A DNA stretch of 64,000 nt, from assembly GCA_963726715.1 (NCBI GenBank), contig CAVSDF010000008.1, forward strand, positions 248,001 through 312,000, read 5' to 3'. The notes beneath the pieces were generated by a model, which made no database searches, had not been told where the DNA came from, and saw only the letters and a list, made by a program, of their open reading frames with translations. The DNA is from CAVSDF01 sp963726715. GTDB lineage: Bacteria; Bacteroidota; Rhodothermia; Rhodothermales; BA12. Positions 43,954 to 54,365 of this stretch are shown here, one piece after another (the stretch's first letter is position 1; the number at the start of each line of letters is the position of its first letter). The position numbers and the translations under genes are program-made.

Positions 43954-46586
43954 ATGATCCGTACCCGCCCTCTCGCCGCCCTCGCGCTCGCCGCCGCCCT
44001 CGCCACGCCTGCCGCTGCGCCCGTCGCCGCGCAGTCGCGGTACGAGACGTACACCGGTTTCGCCGTTTCGACCGCCCTGCCGCTGCCCGCCGCCGAGGTG
44101 CACCCGTCGCTGTACTTCCGCACCGCCGAGATCGCCGAGATTCGCCTCCGGCGTGACCGCGCCCGCGCCGCGCCTGCCTCGCTTCTCGGCCCCGACTGGG
44201 CGGCGGTCGATGCCGAGCAGGCGTCGCTCAAGAAGAAGTCGTCGGCGGCGATGGATGCCAGCGACCGCCCGCGCTACGCCAAGAGCCTCGCCTTCCGGTG
44301 GGTCGTCGCCAACGACGCCGTTGCGCGCGACAGCGCGATCTCGGCGATGGGGCGGATGTACGTCGGCGTGCCGCAGGCGCCGGTCGCGGCGTCGTTCGAG
44401 CGGCCGTATATGCCCATCTTCCGTGCGACGTGGCTGCAGAACTACTGCGCCGCCTACGACTGGCTCCACACGTCGATGACGCCGGTGCAGCGCGACTCGG
44501 CGCGGGCGCGCATCGGGCGCGAGGCCGAACTGCTGCGCCGACAACATGGTCGACGGCGTCGTCTACGCGCCGCGTCCGCAGAACTTCCGCCTCAAAGCCG
44601 CCTACGCGATCGGCACGGCGGCGCTCACGCTCTCGTCGGACCCGCGCGCCGCGGACTGGATGCGGTTCGCGCTCGACCAGCAAAATGCCGTCACGCGGTA
44701 CCAGTTTTCCGCCGACGGCGTCTACCGCGAGGGGCCGCATTATCTCGTCTACATCCTCGTCAACGGGCTGCCATTCCTGTGGCAGGCGAAGAACGTGGCG
44801 GGCGTGGACCTCTTTCCGGCGTACGCGCCCGTCTTCGAGGCCGCCGTGCGGCTCCGCGGGACGCAGGGCTGGTGGCCGCCGTTCGAGGACGGCGCGCCGA
44901 AGCCCATCCCCACCTACATGGCCGCGCCCGCCTACCGCACGCGCCCGACCGACCTGCGCCCGTCCGCGCCGCTCGCCGAGGTGCTTGCAGTGGCACTGGC
45001 AGACGACGGCCCTGCCGACGCGCGACTACACCGGCGCCACGGTCGACGTGACGTGGGAACTCGACGCCTTCCTCCTCGCCGACGACCGCATCGGGGCGAG
45101 CGCCCCGACGGCATCGCCGGTGCAGCGCCTGGAGTCCGGCGCCGTCGCGCTCCGCACCGCGTGGACGGGATCGGACGCGCGCACGCTCGTCTTCAGCGCC
45201 ATCCCCGAGGGCGACAACCACCAGCACCCCGACCGCCTCGGCCTCCACATGGACGCCTTCGGGACGATCCTCGCGCCCGACGCGGGCTACGGTCCCGCAG
45301 GGGCCGCCGACCCGAAGCGCGCGTGGTACACGTCGGTCGAGGCCCACAACGTCGTTACCGTCGGCGGCGGGCCGACGATTGCGAGCGATGCGATGCGCAA
45401 CGACGCCAGCACCGGGCAGCGCATCGAGGCGGTTCTCGACGCGCCGTGGGGAGCCTACGCCGAACTCTCGGCCCTCGACGCCAACGTGCCCGGCAGCGGT
45501 CGCCTCTCGCGCGGCGTGCTGATGACGGGCGGCAATTACATCGTCCAGGACGCCGCCGCCGGAAGCGCCGCCGCCGACTACGCCCTGCAGGTCCACGGAC
45601 GCGGTGCGCTCGTGCAGACGGGGCAATCGGCCCGGTGGAACGCTCCGGCGGACATGTACGGTCAGGCCGCCGACATGGCCGTCGCCATCGCCGGTGGGAC
45701 TGCGCCGACGACCGCGACCGGGTGGACGAACCTCGCGTGGGGCCAGGAGGAGACGCAGACGTACCTCCGCGCGCCGCAGCGCGCCGCAGCGCCCGTCTAC
45801 CTCCACGCCCTCGTCCCGCTCCTCCCCGGCGCTGCCGCGCCCGTGATGACGCCGACGACCGACGGCGAGACCGCCCGCCTCGTCCTCGCCACGCCCGGCG
45901 CCGCCACATCGGTCGCCGCCCGCGCCGTCGCCGGTGCCCTCGACGCTGGAGATGGTACGACGGCGACGGCCCGGATGCTGTGGAGCATTCGCGCGAGTGC
46001 CGGACCCACCGCGCGGCGCGTCGAGATCGGCGCCTCGGCAGCAACGCTCGTGCGCGACGGCGCGCGGACGCTCCTCGCCAGCCCGTCGATGGTCACGCTG
46101 ACGCGGCGGCAGGGCGGGGCGGGCATCGAGGAACTCGTGCTCGCCGCCCCCGCGACACTCGACCTCTGGGCGCTCGACGCGACGCAGTCGGTGACGCTCG
46201 TGCTCGTGAATGGCGACCCGGTTGCGACGACCAGTCTCGACGCGGGCGGCGTGCGCGTCGCCCTCCCGGCGGGCGCGGCGACGCTTCGCACGGCAATTGT
46301 CTCGTCGGCGGAGACCGGCGCGGCGCCGTCCGGCCTGCGGCTACGGGCCTACCCGTCGCCCTCGCGCGGCCCGCTCACGCTCGACCTCGCCCTCGCAGGC
46401 GCCACCGACGCGGCCACGCTGATCGCCTACGACGCCCTCGGACGCGCCGTCTGGCACGCGTCGGCGCGCGGCCCCCTCGTCTGGGACGGTCGCGGCGACG
46501 ACGGGCGCACGCTCGCCCCCGGTGTCTACGTCCTCGAAGCCCGCGCTGGACGGGAGGTCGTTCGCCAGACCGTCGTACGGATGTGA
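43954..46586 (+). CDS. Heparinase II/III-like polysaccharide lyase with T9SS sorting domain (two frameshifts)
   Basis: The signal peptide MIRTRPLAALALAAALATPA ends at VAAQ. The N-terminal alpha domain has PSLYFRTAEIAEIRLRRDRA, PIFRATWLQNYCAAYDWLHT. After a break near 44545 it reads NFRLKAAYAIGTAALTLSSD, FSADGVYREGPHYLVYILVN. After a second near 44990 the beta domain has GDNHQHPDRLGLHMDAFGTI, LAPDAGYGPAGAADPKRAWY and SVEAHNVVTVGG, the His/Tyr-rich core typical of heparinase II/III proteins. The C-terminus (LRAYPSPSRGPLTLDLALAG, APGVYVLEARAG) is a type A sorting domain. It would cut a uronic acid polysaccharide at the cell surface; the substrate is unknown. Confidence 0.78.
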
Positions 46587-46598
46587 CGGCGGCGGGCG

Positions 46599-47294
46599 TC
46601 AGAAGCCGCCGAAGAAACCGAAGGGTGAGCGGCCGATGCCGGTGATCGTCACCGACGGCACGACCACGAAGAGCGACGAGCGGCTGCCGGTGGCCGAGCG
46701 GTCGAAGAAGACGCCGATCTCGGGGGCGATGGTGATGCCGGTGCGCCCGATCCGCGCGCCGACGAAGGTGCCGACGGTCGGCAGGTCGATGGGATCGGAC
46801 GGGCCGAGCGGGTAGGTGACCATCGCTTTGAGGCCGCCGTAGGGCGTCAGATCGCCGCCGGGGCGGCCGGAGACGATGAACGTGCCTTCGAGATCGGCCA
46901 CCTGAAAGCCGCTCGTGAGCCCCGCGCCGACGATGAACGCCTGCTGCGCGCGGGCGCTGTCGGGCGAGAGGCGGCGCTTGTAGGTGCCGACGAGTCCCGC
47001 GCCTCCTCCGACGAACCGGACCCCGATCTCGCTCCGCTCGTCGAGGCCGGAGCGGATCTCGATCGATCCCATCGGCTGGACCCGCTGGCATGGATCGGCG
47101 GCCCCGCGCGGGGCGTCCGGGTCGCACGAGCCGTCGTCGGGAATGAAAGGCGGGATGACTTCGAGGATCGACGCGGAGACGACCTCGCCTTTGGGAAGCG
47201 TCTCGGCGGTCGTGCCGACGGCGTACGAGACGCAGCCGCTGGCGAGCGGGGCGAGGAGCGCGAGGGCGGCGAGGCAGTGGATACGACGGGGCAT
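46599..47294 (-). CDS. Hypothetical lipoprotein, outer-membrane-like
   Basis: 231 aa. The signal peptide MPRRIHCLAALALLAPLASG ends in C (lipobox LASGC). Then VSYAVGTTAETLPKGEVVSA, MGSIEIRSGLDERSEIGVRF, VGGGAGLVGTYKRRLSPDSA, and repeated Gly-rich strands (FQVADLEGTFIVSGRPGGDL, GTFVGARIGRTGITIAPEIG) follow. The alternating hydrophobic pattern suggests a small beta-barrel or porin-like domain, an uncommon combination with a lipid anchor. No family is recognised. It converges on the heparinase gene, 12 bases away. Confidence 0.62.
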   Translation of the reverse strand: MPRRIHCLAALALLAPLASGCVSYAVGTTAETLPKGEVVSASILEVIPPFIPDDGSCDPDAPRGAADPCQRVQPMGSIEIRSGLDERSEIGVRFVGGGAGLVGTYKRRLSPDSARAQQAFIVGAGLTSGFQVADLEGTFIVSGRPGGDLTPYGGLKAMVTYPLGPSDPIDLPTVGTFVGARIGRTGITIAPEIGVFFDRSATGSRSSLFVVVPSVTITGIGRSPFGFFGGF

Positions 47295-47512
47295 GGCGGT
47301 GGGTGGATGGGGTGACCCCAAGAAGGCCCTGCCGGGCGATGTCGTGCGCGCCGCGCTGCGGCATCGACGCGCCGCGTCGCGCGGGCCATGCGCCCGGTTG
47401 CGGCGTCCCTGCGCCTGCGCCCGGCGGGATGCCCTGGCGTGTTTGCCGATGGCCCGGTGGCAGGGCGCAGACGGAACCGCGCTCGGGCGGCCCGATTGGC
47501 AGCGGTGAATCG

Positions 47513-48262
47513 ATGCCTCCGATGCCCCCCTCTACACATCCGTCCTCCGACGCGCCGCTCGTGCGCCTGCGCGGCGTCTCGCGGCGCTACGCGACCGGCG
47601 GCTCGCTCGTCCACGCCCTCCGCGACGTCACGCTCGACCTGCCCGGCGGCGCCTTCGTCGCCATCGTCGGGCGCAGCGGGTCGGGGAAATCGACGCTGCT
47701 TCATCTGCTCGCGGCGATGGACCAGCCGACGAGCGGCTCGGTGACGGTCGGGCCGTGGGACATCGGCGCGCTCTCGCGGCGGGAAGCGGCGCGCTACCGG
47801 CGCGAGATGGTGGGGATGGTCTTCCAGCAGTTCCACCTCGTCCCGACGATGACCGCCGCCGAGAACGCCGCGCTTCCGCTCGTGCTCGCCGGCATCGACC
47901 CGGCCACCCGCGCCCGCCGCGCCGCCGACGTGCTCGACCGCGTCGGCCTCGGGCACCGCGCCGGGCACCGCCCGTCGGAACTGTCCGGGGGCGAGCAGCA
48001 GCGCGTCGCCATCGCCCGTGCGCTCGCGCTCGACGCGCCGCTCGTGCTCTGCGACGAGCCGACGGGCAACCTCGACTCGGTCACCGCCGCCGAGATCGTC
48101 GATCTTCTCGCCACCCTCCACCGCGACGCGGGCAAGACCGTCATCGTTGTTACGCACGACGAAGCCGAGGTCGCGTCCGCCGCCACGCACCGCGTGCGCC
48201 TCTCCGACGGGCGGGTCGTGTCGGTCGATGCGACCGCCGTGATCGCACCGTCGGCGGCCTGA
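47513..48262 (+). CDS. ABC transporter ATP-binding protein, LolD/MacB type
   Basis: 249 aa. Walker A GRSGSGKSTLLH, Q-loop VFQQFHLVPTMTAAENAALP, signature LSGGEQQRVAIARALA, Walker B LVLCDEPTGNLD and the H-loop VVTHD are all present. The HLVPTMTAAENAALPL stretch is characteristic of the LolD/FtsE/MacB group, whose permeases have large periplasmic domains. The permease gene follows 43 bases downstream. The ATG at 47513 leaves 15 residues before the first strand; longer starts are low-complexity. Confidence 0.93.
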   Translation: MPPMPPSTHPSSDAPLVRLRGVSRRYATGGSLVHALRDVTLDLPGGAFVAIVGRSGSGKSTLLHLLAAMDQPTSGSVTVGPWDIGALSRREAARYRREMVGMVFQQFHLVPTMTAAENAALPLVLAGIDPATRARRAADVLDRVGLGHRAGHRPSELSGGEQQRVAIARALALDAPLVLCDEPTGNLDSVTAAEIVDLLATLHRDAGKTVIVVTHDEAEVASAATHRVRLSDGRVVSVDATAVIAPSAA

Positions 48263-48305
48263 CGCCGGGCGCCTCCTTTCTGATCTCTCCACGCCCCGAC
48301 CCTCC

Positions 48306-49661
48306 GTGCGCGCTTCCGATACCGTGCGCCTCGCGCTCGCCAACGTGCGGCGCAACCGCACGCGCAGCCTTCTCACCCTCGTCGGCGTCGCCGTCGGCGT
48401 CGGGGCGCTGCTCACGCTCGTCAGCTACGGCGCGGCCCTGCAGAGCAGCGCCAAGGGCGAATTCGACCGGATGGAGCTCTACAACACGCTCCGTGTGACG
48501 AGCCGCGCGACGCCGTTCGCGGGCGGCATCGGCGAGGTCGCCTACCGCTCGCGCGACGCCGCCGCCGACACCATCCCCGAGGTCGCGCTCACCGACAGCC
48601 TCATCGGCATCTACGGGCGCATCCCCGGCGTGCTCGCCGCCTACCCGGAGGTCGCGTTCCCGGTCAAGATCGAGGCCAACGACCGCGACGTCTTCGCCAA
48701 CGCCGAGGCGATCCCGATGGCGTTCGGAAGTTATCCCAGCTACCGCCCGACCGTCGGCGCGTTCTTCGAGAGCGAGCGCGATTCGGCCCTGTTGATGTCG
48801 CCGTCGATGGCCGCGCGCCTCGGATTCACCCCCGCATCGAGCGCCGTCGGCGACAGCGTGACGCTCGTGACGGCGACGCTCGACCTCGCCGCGCTCTCGG
48901 CGATGCAGGGTGCGTTCGCCTTCGGGATGGGCACGATCCCGACGCGCGACCACCGCCACCGCCTCCGCGTGGCCGGGCTGCTGCCGGAAGATGGGCAGGC
49001 CGTCTCGTCGTTCGTGCGCGTGCTCGTGCCGCTCGGCCTCGCCCAGTCGATGCAGAAGCTGACGTTCTTCTCGACCATCGACCTGCTCCTGCGCCGCAAC
49101 AGCGTCGGCGGCTACGCGGCGGTGCGCGTGCAACTGCGCGACGCCGACGCGCACGAGGCCGTGAAGGGCCGCATCCGCGAAACCGGCGCGTTCGTGACGT
49201 CGGCGCGCGAGCAGTTCGCCCAGCTCGACCGGCTGTTTCTGATCGTGGACCTCGCGCTCGGCATCGTCGGCATCATCGCGCTTCTCGTGGCCACGCTCGG
49301 CATCGCCAACACGATGATGATGAACGTGATGGAGCGGCGCCGCGAGATCGGCGTGATGAAAGCTGTCGGCGGCGACGAGCGCGATGTCGTGCAGCTGTTT
49401 CTGGTGGAGAGCGCGGCGCTCGGCCTCGTCGGCGGCGTGCTCGGCGTGGCGAGCGGATTCGCGGTGATGGGGCTGTTGCAACTCGCCATCTCGACCTACC
49501 TCACGCGCCGGAGCCTGCCCAACGTGATCGCCTTCGACCCGAGCGTGGGCCTCGTCGCCGTCGTCCTGCTGATGGCGCTCGTCGTCAGCCTCGTCGCGGG
49601 CCTCGCCCCGGCGCGCCGGGCTGCCCGTGTCGAGCCGGTCGAGGCGCTGCGCGGGGCGTGA
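48306..49661 (+). CDS. ABC transporter permease, FtsX/MacB type
   Basis: 451 aa from a GTG start. The first membrane helix is TRSLLTLVGVAVGVGALLTL. A periplasmic domain of about 230 residues follows. The FtsX domain has three helices: LALGIVGIIALLVATLGIAN, LVGGVLGVASGFAVMGLLQL and VLLMALVVSLVAGLAPARRA, with VMERRREIGVMKAVGGDERD between. The pair with the ATPase forms a MacB-like transporter that may export lipoproteins, peptides or drugs; the direction and substrate are not predictable. No MacA-like adaptor or TolC is next to it. Confidence 0.9.
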   Translation: MRASDTVRLALANVRRNRTRSLLTLVGVAVGVGALLTLVSYGAALQSSAKGEFDRMELYNTLRVTSRATPFAGGIGEVAYRSRDAAADTIPEVALTDSLIGIYGRIPGVLAAYPEVAFPVKIEANDRDVFANAEAIPMAFGSYPSYRPTVGAFFESERDSALLMSPSMAARLGFTPASSAVGDSVTLVTATLDLAALSAMQGAFAFGMGTIPTRDHRHRLRVAGLLPEDGQAVSSFVRVLVPLGLAQSMQKLTFFSTIDLLLRRNSVGGYAAVRVQLRDADAHEAVKGRIRETGAFVTSAREQFAQLDRLFLIVDLALGIVGIIALLVATLGIANTMMMNVMERRREIGVMKAVGGDERDVVQLFLVESAALGLVGGVLGVASGFAVMGLLQLAISTYLTRRSLPNVIAFDPSVGLVAVVLLMALVVSLVAGLAPARRAARVEPVEALRGA

Positions 49662-49688
49662 GGGGCATCGCCACCGCACTTTTCTCCG

Positions 49689-50489
49689 TCACCCGTCGAG
49701 GAACGTTTCGAGGGCAGCGACGAGGGCGTCGGGGTTGTCGGCGTGGAGCCAGTGGCCCGCGTCGGGGATCGTGACGACCTCGGCCGTGGGAAAGAGGCGG
49801 TGGAGGTCGTCGATCGCCTCATCGGGCACGTAATCCGACCGCTCACCGCGCGCGACGAGCACCGGTCCCGCGTACGGGCGCCAGATCGGCGGCAGGCCGG
49901 CTTCGATGCCGCCCGAGACCGTCTCCTGCGCGCCGAGGAGCACCGGCACGTTGAGCGCCCACCGGAATCCGCCGCCGGGCAGCCGCACGAGGTTCTTCAT
50001 CAGCCACCCGCGCAGCGCCACCGACCCGATGCGGGCGCCGAGGTCGGCTTCGACAGCCGCGCGGTCGGTCGCACCGTTTATATCGACAGCGGCGAGGGCG
50101 TCGAGGACCGTCGCTGCGTCGCCGGGCGAATCGCCGGGGGCGATGTCGAGGAGCGCGAGACGCTCGACGCGTTCGGGGTGGGTGAGTGCGAGGTGCATCG
50201 CCGCCTTTCCGCCCATCGAGTGGCCGACGACGGCGGCGCGGGCGATGGCGTGGCGGTCGAGGAGCGCGAGCACGTCGGCGGCCATGTGGGCGTAGGCGTG
50301 GACGTCGCTGTGGGGGCTTTTCCCGTGGTTGCGGGCGTCGGGCACATAGACGGTATGATGGGCGCTCAGACGCCGCGCGACCGTGTGCCAGTTGCCTCCG
50401 CTGCCGAGGAATCCGTGAAGGATGACGACTGGAACGCCGAGGTCTCCTGCAGGGGGCGGTCCGGCGTAGTGTGCGTGGTAGAGTTGCAT
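49689..50489 (-). CDS. Alpha/beta hydrolase (YbfF-like esterase)
   Basis: 266 aa. VVILHGFLGSGGNWHTVARR (oxyanion HG), YVPDARNHGKSPHSDVHAYA (the D.RNHG block of YbfF-type esterases), VVGHSMGGKAAMHLAL (nucleophile Ser), and HWLHADNPDALVAALETFL (catalytic His). It would hydrolyse short acyl esters, perhaps acyl-CoA-like substrates. The ATG at 50489 is preferred over the one four codons earlier because of the clean strand start MQLYHAHY. It converges on the ABC permease and is divergent from the TonB operon. Confidence 0.88.
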   Translation of the reverse strand: MQLYHAHYAGPPPAGDLGVPVVILHGFLGSGGNWHTVARRLSAHHTVYVPDARNHGKSPHSDVHAYAHMAADVLALLDRHAIARAAVVGHSMGGKAAMHLALTHPERVERLALLDIAPGDSPGDAATVLDALAAVDINGATDRAAVEADLGARIGSVALRGWLMKNLVRLPGGGFRWALNVPVLLGAQETVSGGIEAGLPPIWRPYAGPVLVARGERSDYVPDEAIDDLHRLFPTAEVVTIPDAGHWLHADNPDALVAALETFLDG

Positions 50490-50582
50490 GAGAGGCAGCA
50501 CGGGGCGATTCGTGAAGGCTCCGTGGGGGGCGGAAACGCTTTCGCATCCATCCCATTTTGGAGACAGGCATTTTACAGTCCC

Positions 50583-50614
50583 TTGACACGAACAGAGCCT
50601 GTCGTCTACATTGG
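50583..50614 (+). promoter_or_regulatory. Candidate promoter TTGACA-18-TACATTGG for the TonB/T9SS/PorV operon
   Basis: ttgaca at 50583-50588 and tacattgg at 50607-50614 are separated by 18 bases. Upstream is an AT-richer patch (ggcattttacagtccc). Confidence 0.5.
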
Positions 50615-50890
50615 CCTCAGAATGACCGGAGTGCCCGTATCGTTACCGCCCGCCCTGCCCATCGCCCCGTTGCTACGTCCTGACCTGCTCCGCCCCTCTG
50701 AGGGGCGTTTCACCGTGACCCCCGGCGTCCCCGCGCCGTTTGGCGGTGGGTTGGCAGCGGATATGGGACGGACGAGCTGTGGCGGACGGAACCGCGCCTT
50801 CGGGCGTGACGGGCACCCCACGAAATCCCCAACGCGGCACTGACCTGGCTTCGTGCCCGGCAGCGCCGTCCCCCATCCCATCCATCCACT

Positions 50891-50896
50891 AGGAGG
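50891..50896 (+). promoter_or_regulatory. Strong Shine-Dalgarno AGGAGG
   Basis: A perfect aggagg lies 7 bases before the ATG at 50904 and decides that start. Confidence 0.7.
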
Positions 50897-50903
50897 TCTC
50901 ATC

Positions 50904-53900
50904 ATGTACCGCAAATGGAGTACGTTCGTACTCTTGACACTGGTCATGCCCCTCGTCGCTCTCGCCCAGAACACGGGCAAGCTGACGGGCCGCGTGACGG
51001 AGGCGGCCAACGGCGACGGGTTGCCCGGCGCTATCGTCTCTATCGAAGGGACGACGCTTGGCGCCGCCAGCGATATCGACGGCAACTACACCATTCTCGG
51101 CGTGCCGGTCGGCACGTGGAACGTCCGCGCCGAGGCGCAGGACTTCGGCCCGCTGCTCGTTCAGCGCGTTGAGATCAACTCGGGCTTCACCCGCACGCTG
51201 AACTTCGCCATGCGCGTGTCGGCGACCGCTGAGGAAGTCGTCGTCGTCTACGAGCGCCCGCTCATCCAGAACGACGCCATCGGCACGCCCCGCGTAACGT
51301 CGGGCGAGCAGATCCAGAACCTGCCGGTTCGTGGCGTTGCAAGCGTCGCCGCGCTTCAGGCGGGCGTCGTGAGCGACGAACGCTCGGGCACGCTCAACAT
51401 CCAGGGCGGTCGCGGCTCGGAAGTCACGTACTACGTCGACGGCGTCAAGGTCGTCGGCTCGCTCGGCGTTTCCCAGTCGGCCATCGCCGAGCAGGAGATG
51501 CTGATCGGCTCGATTCCCGCGCGTTACGGCGACGCCATGTCGGGCGTCATCTCGGTGACGACGCGCAACGGCTCGGACCGTTTCTTCGGCACCCTCGATG
51601 CGGTGACGAGCCAGGCGCTCGACTCCTACGGCTTCTCGTCGGCGCAGCTGTCGGTCGGTGGCCCGATCGTCGGCTCGCGCGTCGGCTTCTTCGTGAGCGG
51701 TGAGCTTCTCCGCAACGACGACCAGAACCCGTCCGCCGTCGGCGTGCCGCAGCTCTCGAAGGACATGTTCAACAGCCTTCGCAATGCCCCGCAGGCGCTG
51801 CGCGTCAAGGACGCGAGCGGCGCGACGGTCTACCGCGAACTGCCCGCGTCCCTCCCCACGGGCGTGACGCTCAAGCAGCTCATCGACCAGGGCGTCATCA
51901 AGTCGGACGACACGTTCTTCAACGCTCCCGGCTCGACGACCGCGTTCGATTACACCCCGGTCGACCGGTACACGCTGCTCAAGGCGAGCGACTTCTCGAA
52001 CTCGGCGGCGCTTCCGCGCAACGAGCTTCAGGGCAACAACCTGCTCGCCAAGTTCAACGTCTCGCCGGTGAACGCTATCCGCATCGTTGCGGGTGGGCAG
52101 TACATCACGCGCGCCTTCGACAGCTACGCCGTGACGCGGTCGCTCTTCAACTACGACCAGAACGGACGCAACGAGCAGGAGACCCGCCGTGGCTTCCTGA
52201 CGTGGTCGCACTACCTCGGCACGAAGACGTTCTACCAGCTCCAGGCCGACGTGCAGGACTTCCAGGCATGGTCGTTCGACCGCGACTTCGGGCGCGGCAT
52301 GGAGGACCTGCTTCGCTACCAGGACATCGACGACGCATCGAACGCGACCGCCCGTGGCTACCGCAACGCGGTCATCACGAACCGCAATGGCGTGGTCGAG
52401 GCCGACTCGGTCGTCTTCAACCAGCGCTTCAGCGACCGCCTTCTCCCGTCCTCTTCGGGCGCCTTCAACCTGTACGCGCTTCCGGGCGCCTCGGCCATCG
52501 GCTACAGCAAGAGCCGCACGCAGCAGGCCCGCTTCCAGGGCAGCGCCCAGACGCAGGTCGGGATGCACCAGGTCGAGTTCGGCGGCGAGTACGAGCAGCG
52601 CACCCAGCGCGCGTTCTCGATCGGTAGCGGCTCGCTCGGCGCCGCCGCTCAGCGCTTCGCCGACAACGCCGACGGCTCGTGCGACTTCGACGCGACGGGC
52701 AAGGAGTGCGTCGACAGGCGTACGATGCTCGCTCAACTACCCAGCGCTCAAGGATCGCACGACGTACTACGGCTACTCGTTCAATGGTCTCCGCGAGACG
52801 GGCAGCGAGAGATCTCGGCGCCTTCGCCAGTGTCAAGGCTTGGCCGCGGCGACTCGACGAACATCGCGCCGTTCCGCCCGATCTACTACGCGGGCTACAT
52901 CCAGGACAAGATCGAGTACAAGGACATCGTCCTCAACCTCGGCGTCCGCCTCGACGTGTACGACTCGAACCAGCGGATCCTCTTCGACCGCTACTCGCTC
53001 CTTCCGATCCAGCGCGCGGGAACGCTTGGCCTCTCCAACGGGCTGGTCGGCGACGACTTCGCGGTCTACTACGACGGCAACACCGTTGCAGGCTTCCGCG
53101 ACCGCTCGGGCAAGTTCTACGACACGAACGGCCAGGTCGTGACGCCGAACGCGGTCATCACGAACGTCTCGGTCAAGCCGCGTCTGCTCAACCCGGACAA
53201 GGGCAACATCGTGCAGGAGGAAGCCTTTACGGACTACAAGCCGCAGGCTATCTTCCAGCCGCGCGTCGGCGTGAGCCTTCCCGTCACCGACCAGGCGCTC
53301 TTCTTCGCGTCCTACAACGTGACGGCGCAGCGCCCGTCGGGCAACGAGTTCGCCACGCTCTCCAACTACCGCAACCGCCTCGAAGGCTCGGGCGCCATCG
53401 GCAACCCGAACCTCAAGCCGGAGAAGACAACGCAGTACGAGCTCGGCTTCCGCCAGCGTCTCGGCGAGCGCGCCGCGCTCCAGATCAAGGGCTTCTTCAA
53501 GCAGATCGACAACCTGATCCAGCTGCGCGCCTACAAGAACGTGTTCCCGTCGAACTACTCGACCTACGAGAACGCGGACTTCGGCACCGTCAAGGGAGCG
53601 GAACTCGAGTTCGACCTGCGCCGCATCCACAACGTCGAGCTGACGGCGAACTACACCCTGCAGTTCGCGCAGGGCACCGGCTCGGACGCCAACACCACCA
53701 GCAACATCTTCTGGCTGCGTGAGGCGAACCCGTACGTGCCCAACTTCATCTCGCCGCTTGACTTCGACCGTCGCCACTCGGCGAACATCGCCCTCGACTA
53801 CCGCCTCGGCAAGAACGAAGGCCCGATGATCGGGGGGATGAACCTCTTCGAGAACTTCGGTATCAACGTCGTCGGGCAGTTCCGCAGCGGCAAGCCATAC

Positions 53901-54272
53901 TCGCGCCTCACCGCGCCGTATGCCTTCGACAACGCAGTGCGCCTCACTGGCCTTCGCGGCCAGGTGAACGGGCAGAACCTGCCCGCCTCGATGCTGCTGA
54001 ACCTCAAGGTCGACCGGCGCTTCGCCATCGGTCAGCGCACCGCGCTCACCGCCTACCTCGAAGTCGAGAACCTTCTCAACGCCGACAATGTGGCGAACGT
54101 GTGGCAGTTCACCGGCCAGCCCGACGAAGACGGTTACCTGAACACGGCGGCAGGCCTGCAGGAGCGCCCGGTCGGGTCGCTCTCGCGCGACCTGTACCAG
54201 TTCCGCCTCCGCTCGACGGGCAACTACGGCGCCCCGCGCCAGACGCGCATCGGCGCTCGCCTGAGCTTCTGA
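50904..54272 (+). CDS. Large TonB-dependent receptor, operon with T9SS cargo and PorV (compensated frameshifts)
   Basis: About 1122 codons. The signal peptide MYRKWSTFVLLTLVMPLVAL ends at AQ. Next is a carboxypeptidase D regulatory-like domain (GKLTGRVTEAANGDGLPGAI, ASDIDGNYTILGVPVGTWNV). The plug has TSGEQIQNLPVRGVASVAAL, GRGSEVTYYVDGVKVVGSLG, SIPARYGDAMSGVISVTTRN. The barrel ends RQTRIGARLSF. Between about 52710 and 52855 the frame is displaced; the other frame reads SLNYPALKDRTTYYGYSFNG, so there are compensating indels. This receptor class is often expressed together with surface proteins. Imported ligand unknown. Codons here use more A/T than the flanking genes, which fits high expression. 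Confidence 0.9.
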   Translation: MYRKWSTFVLLTLVMPLVALAQNTGKLTGRVTEAANGDGLPGAIVSIEGTTLGAASDIDGNYTILGVPVGTWNVRAEAQDFGPLLVQRVEINSGFTRTLNFAMRVSATAEEVVVVYERPLIQNDAIGTPRVTSGEQIQNLPVRGVASVAALQAGVVSDERSGTLNIQGGRGSEVTYYVDGVKVVGSLGVSQSAIAEQEMLIGSIPARYGDAMSGVISVTTRNGSDRFFGTLDAVTSQALDSYGFSSAQLSVGGPIVGSRVGFFVSGELLRNDDQNPSAVGVPQLSKDMFNSLRNAPQALRVKDASGATVYRELPASLPTGVTLKQLIDQGVIKSDDTFFNAPGSTTAFDYTPVDRYTLLKASDFSNSAALPRNELQGNNLLAKFNVSPVNAIRIVAGGQYITRAFDSYAVTRSLFNYDQNGRNEQETRRGFLTWSHYLGTKTFYQLQADVQDFQAWSFDRDFGRGMEDLLRYQDIDDASNATARGYRNAVITNRNGVVEADSVVFNQRFSDRLLPSSSGAFNLYALPGASAIGYSKSRTQQARFQGSAQTQVGMHQVEFGGEYEQRTQRAFSIGSGSLGAAAQRFADNADGSCDFDATGKECVDRRTMLAQLPSAQGSHDVLRLLVQWSPRDGQREISAPSPVSRLGRGDSTNIAPFRPIYYAGYIQDKIEYKDIVLNLGVRLDVYDSNQRILFDRYSLLPIQRAGTLGLSNGLVGDDFAVYYDGNTVAGFRDRSGKFYDTNGQVVTPNAVITNVSVKPRLLNPDKGNIVQEEAFTDYKPQAIFQPRVGVSLPVTDQALFFASYNVTAQRPSGNEFATLSNYRNRLEGSGAIGNPNLKPEKTTQYELGFRQRLGERAALQIKGFFKQIDNLIQLRAYKNVFPSNYSTYENADFGTVKGAELEFDLRRIHNVELTANYTLQFAQGTGSDANTTSNIFWLREANPYVPNFISPLDFDRRHSANIALDYRLGKNEGPMIGGMNLFENFGINVVGQFRSGKPYSRLTAPYAFDNAVRLTGLRGQVNGQNLPASMLLNLKVDRRFAIGQRTALTAYLEVENLLNADNVANVWQFTGQPDEDGYLNTAAGLQERPVGSLSRDLYQFRLRSTGNYGAPRQTRIGARLSF

Positions 54273-54365
54273 CGCCTCGCGGCCTCGGGCACGGCCCGGC
54301 CTTCCACGGCCCGGGCCGCGCTCTAGGCGGCTCTACGATTCCTCTCTCTTTCTCTCATCCCTGCA

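Larger units (their letters stand above)
50490..50903 (+). other. 414-base divergent region; long leader of the TonB operon
   Basis: From a candidate promoter at 50583-50614 to the ATG at 50904 there are about 290 bases without a convincing frame. They contain a 7-bp hairpin (cgcccct at 50692-50698, aggggcg at 50702-50708) and a short cgcc-ttcg-ggcg hairpin near 50800. I could not match it to a known riboswitch. Confidence 0.5.

Noticed and set aside
50615..50903. Cobalamin riboswitch upstream of the TonB receptor
   Set aside because: The B12-box and the flanking conserved stems are not found; only small GC hairpins are present.
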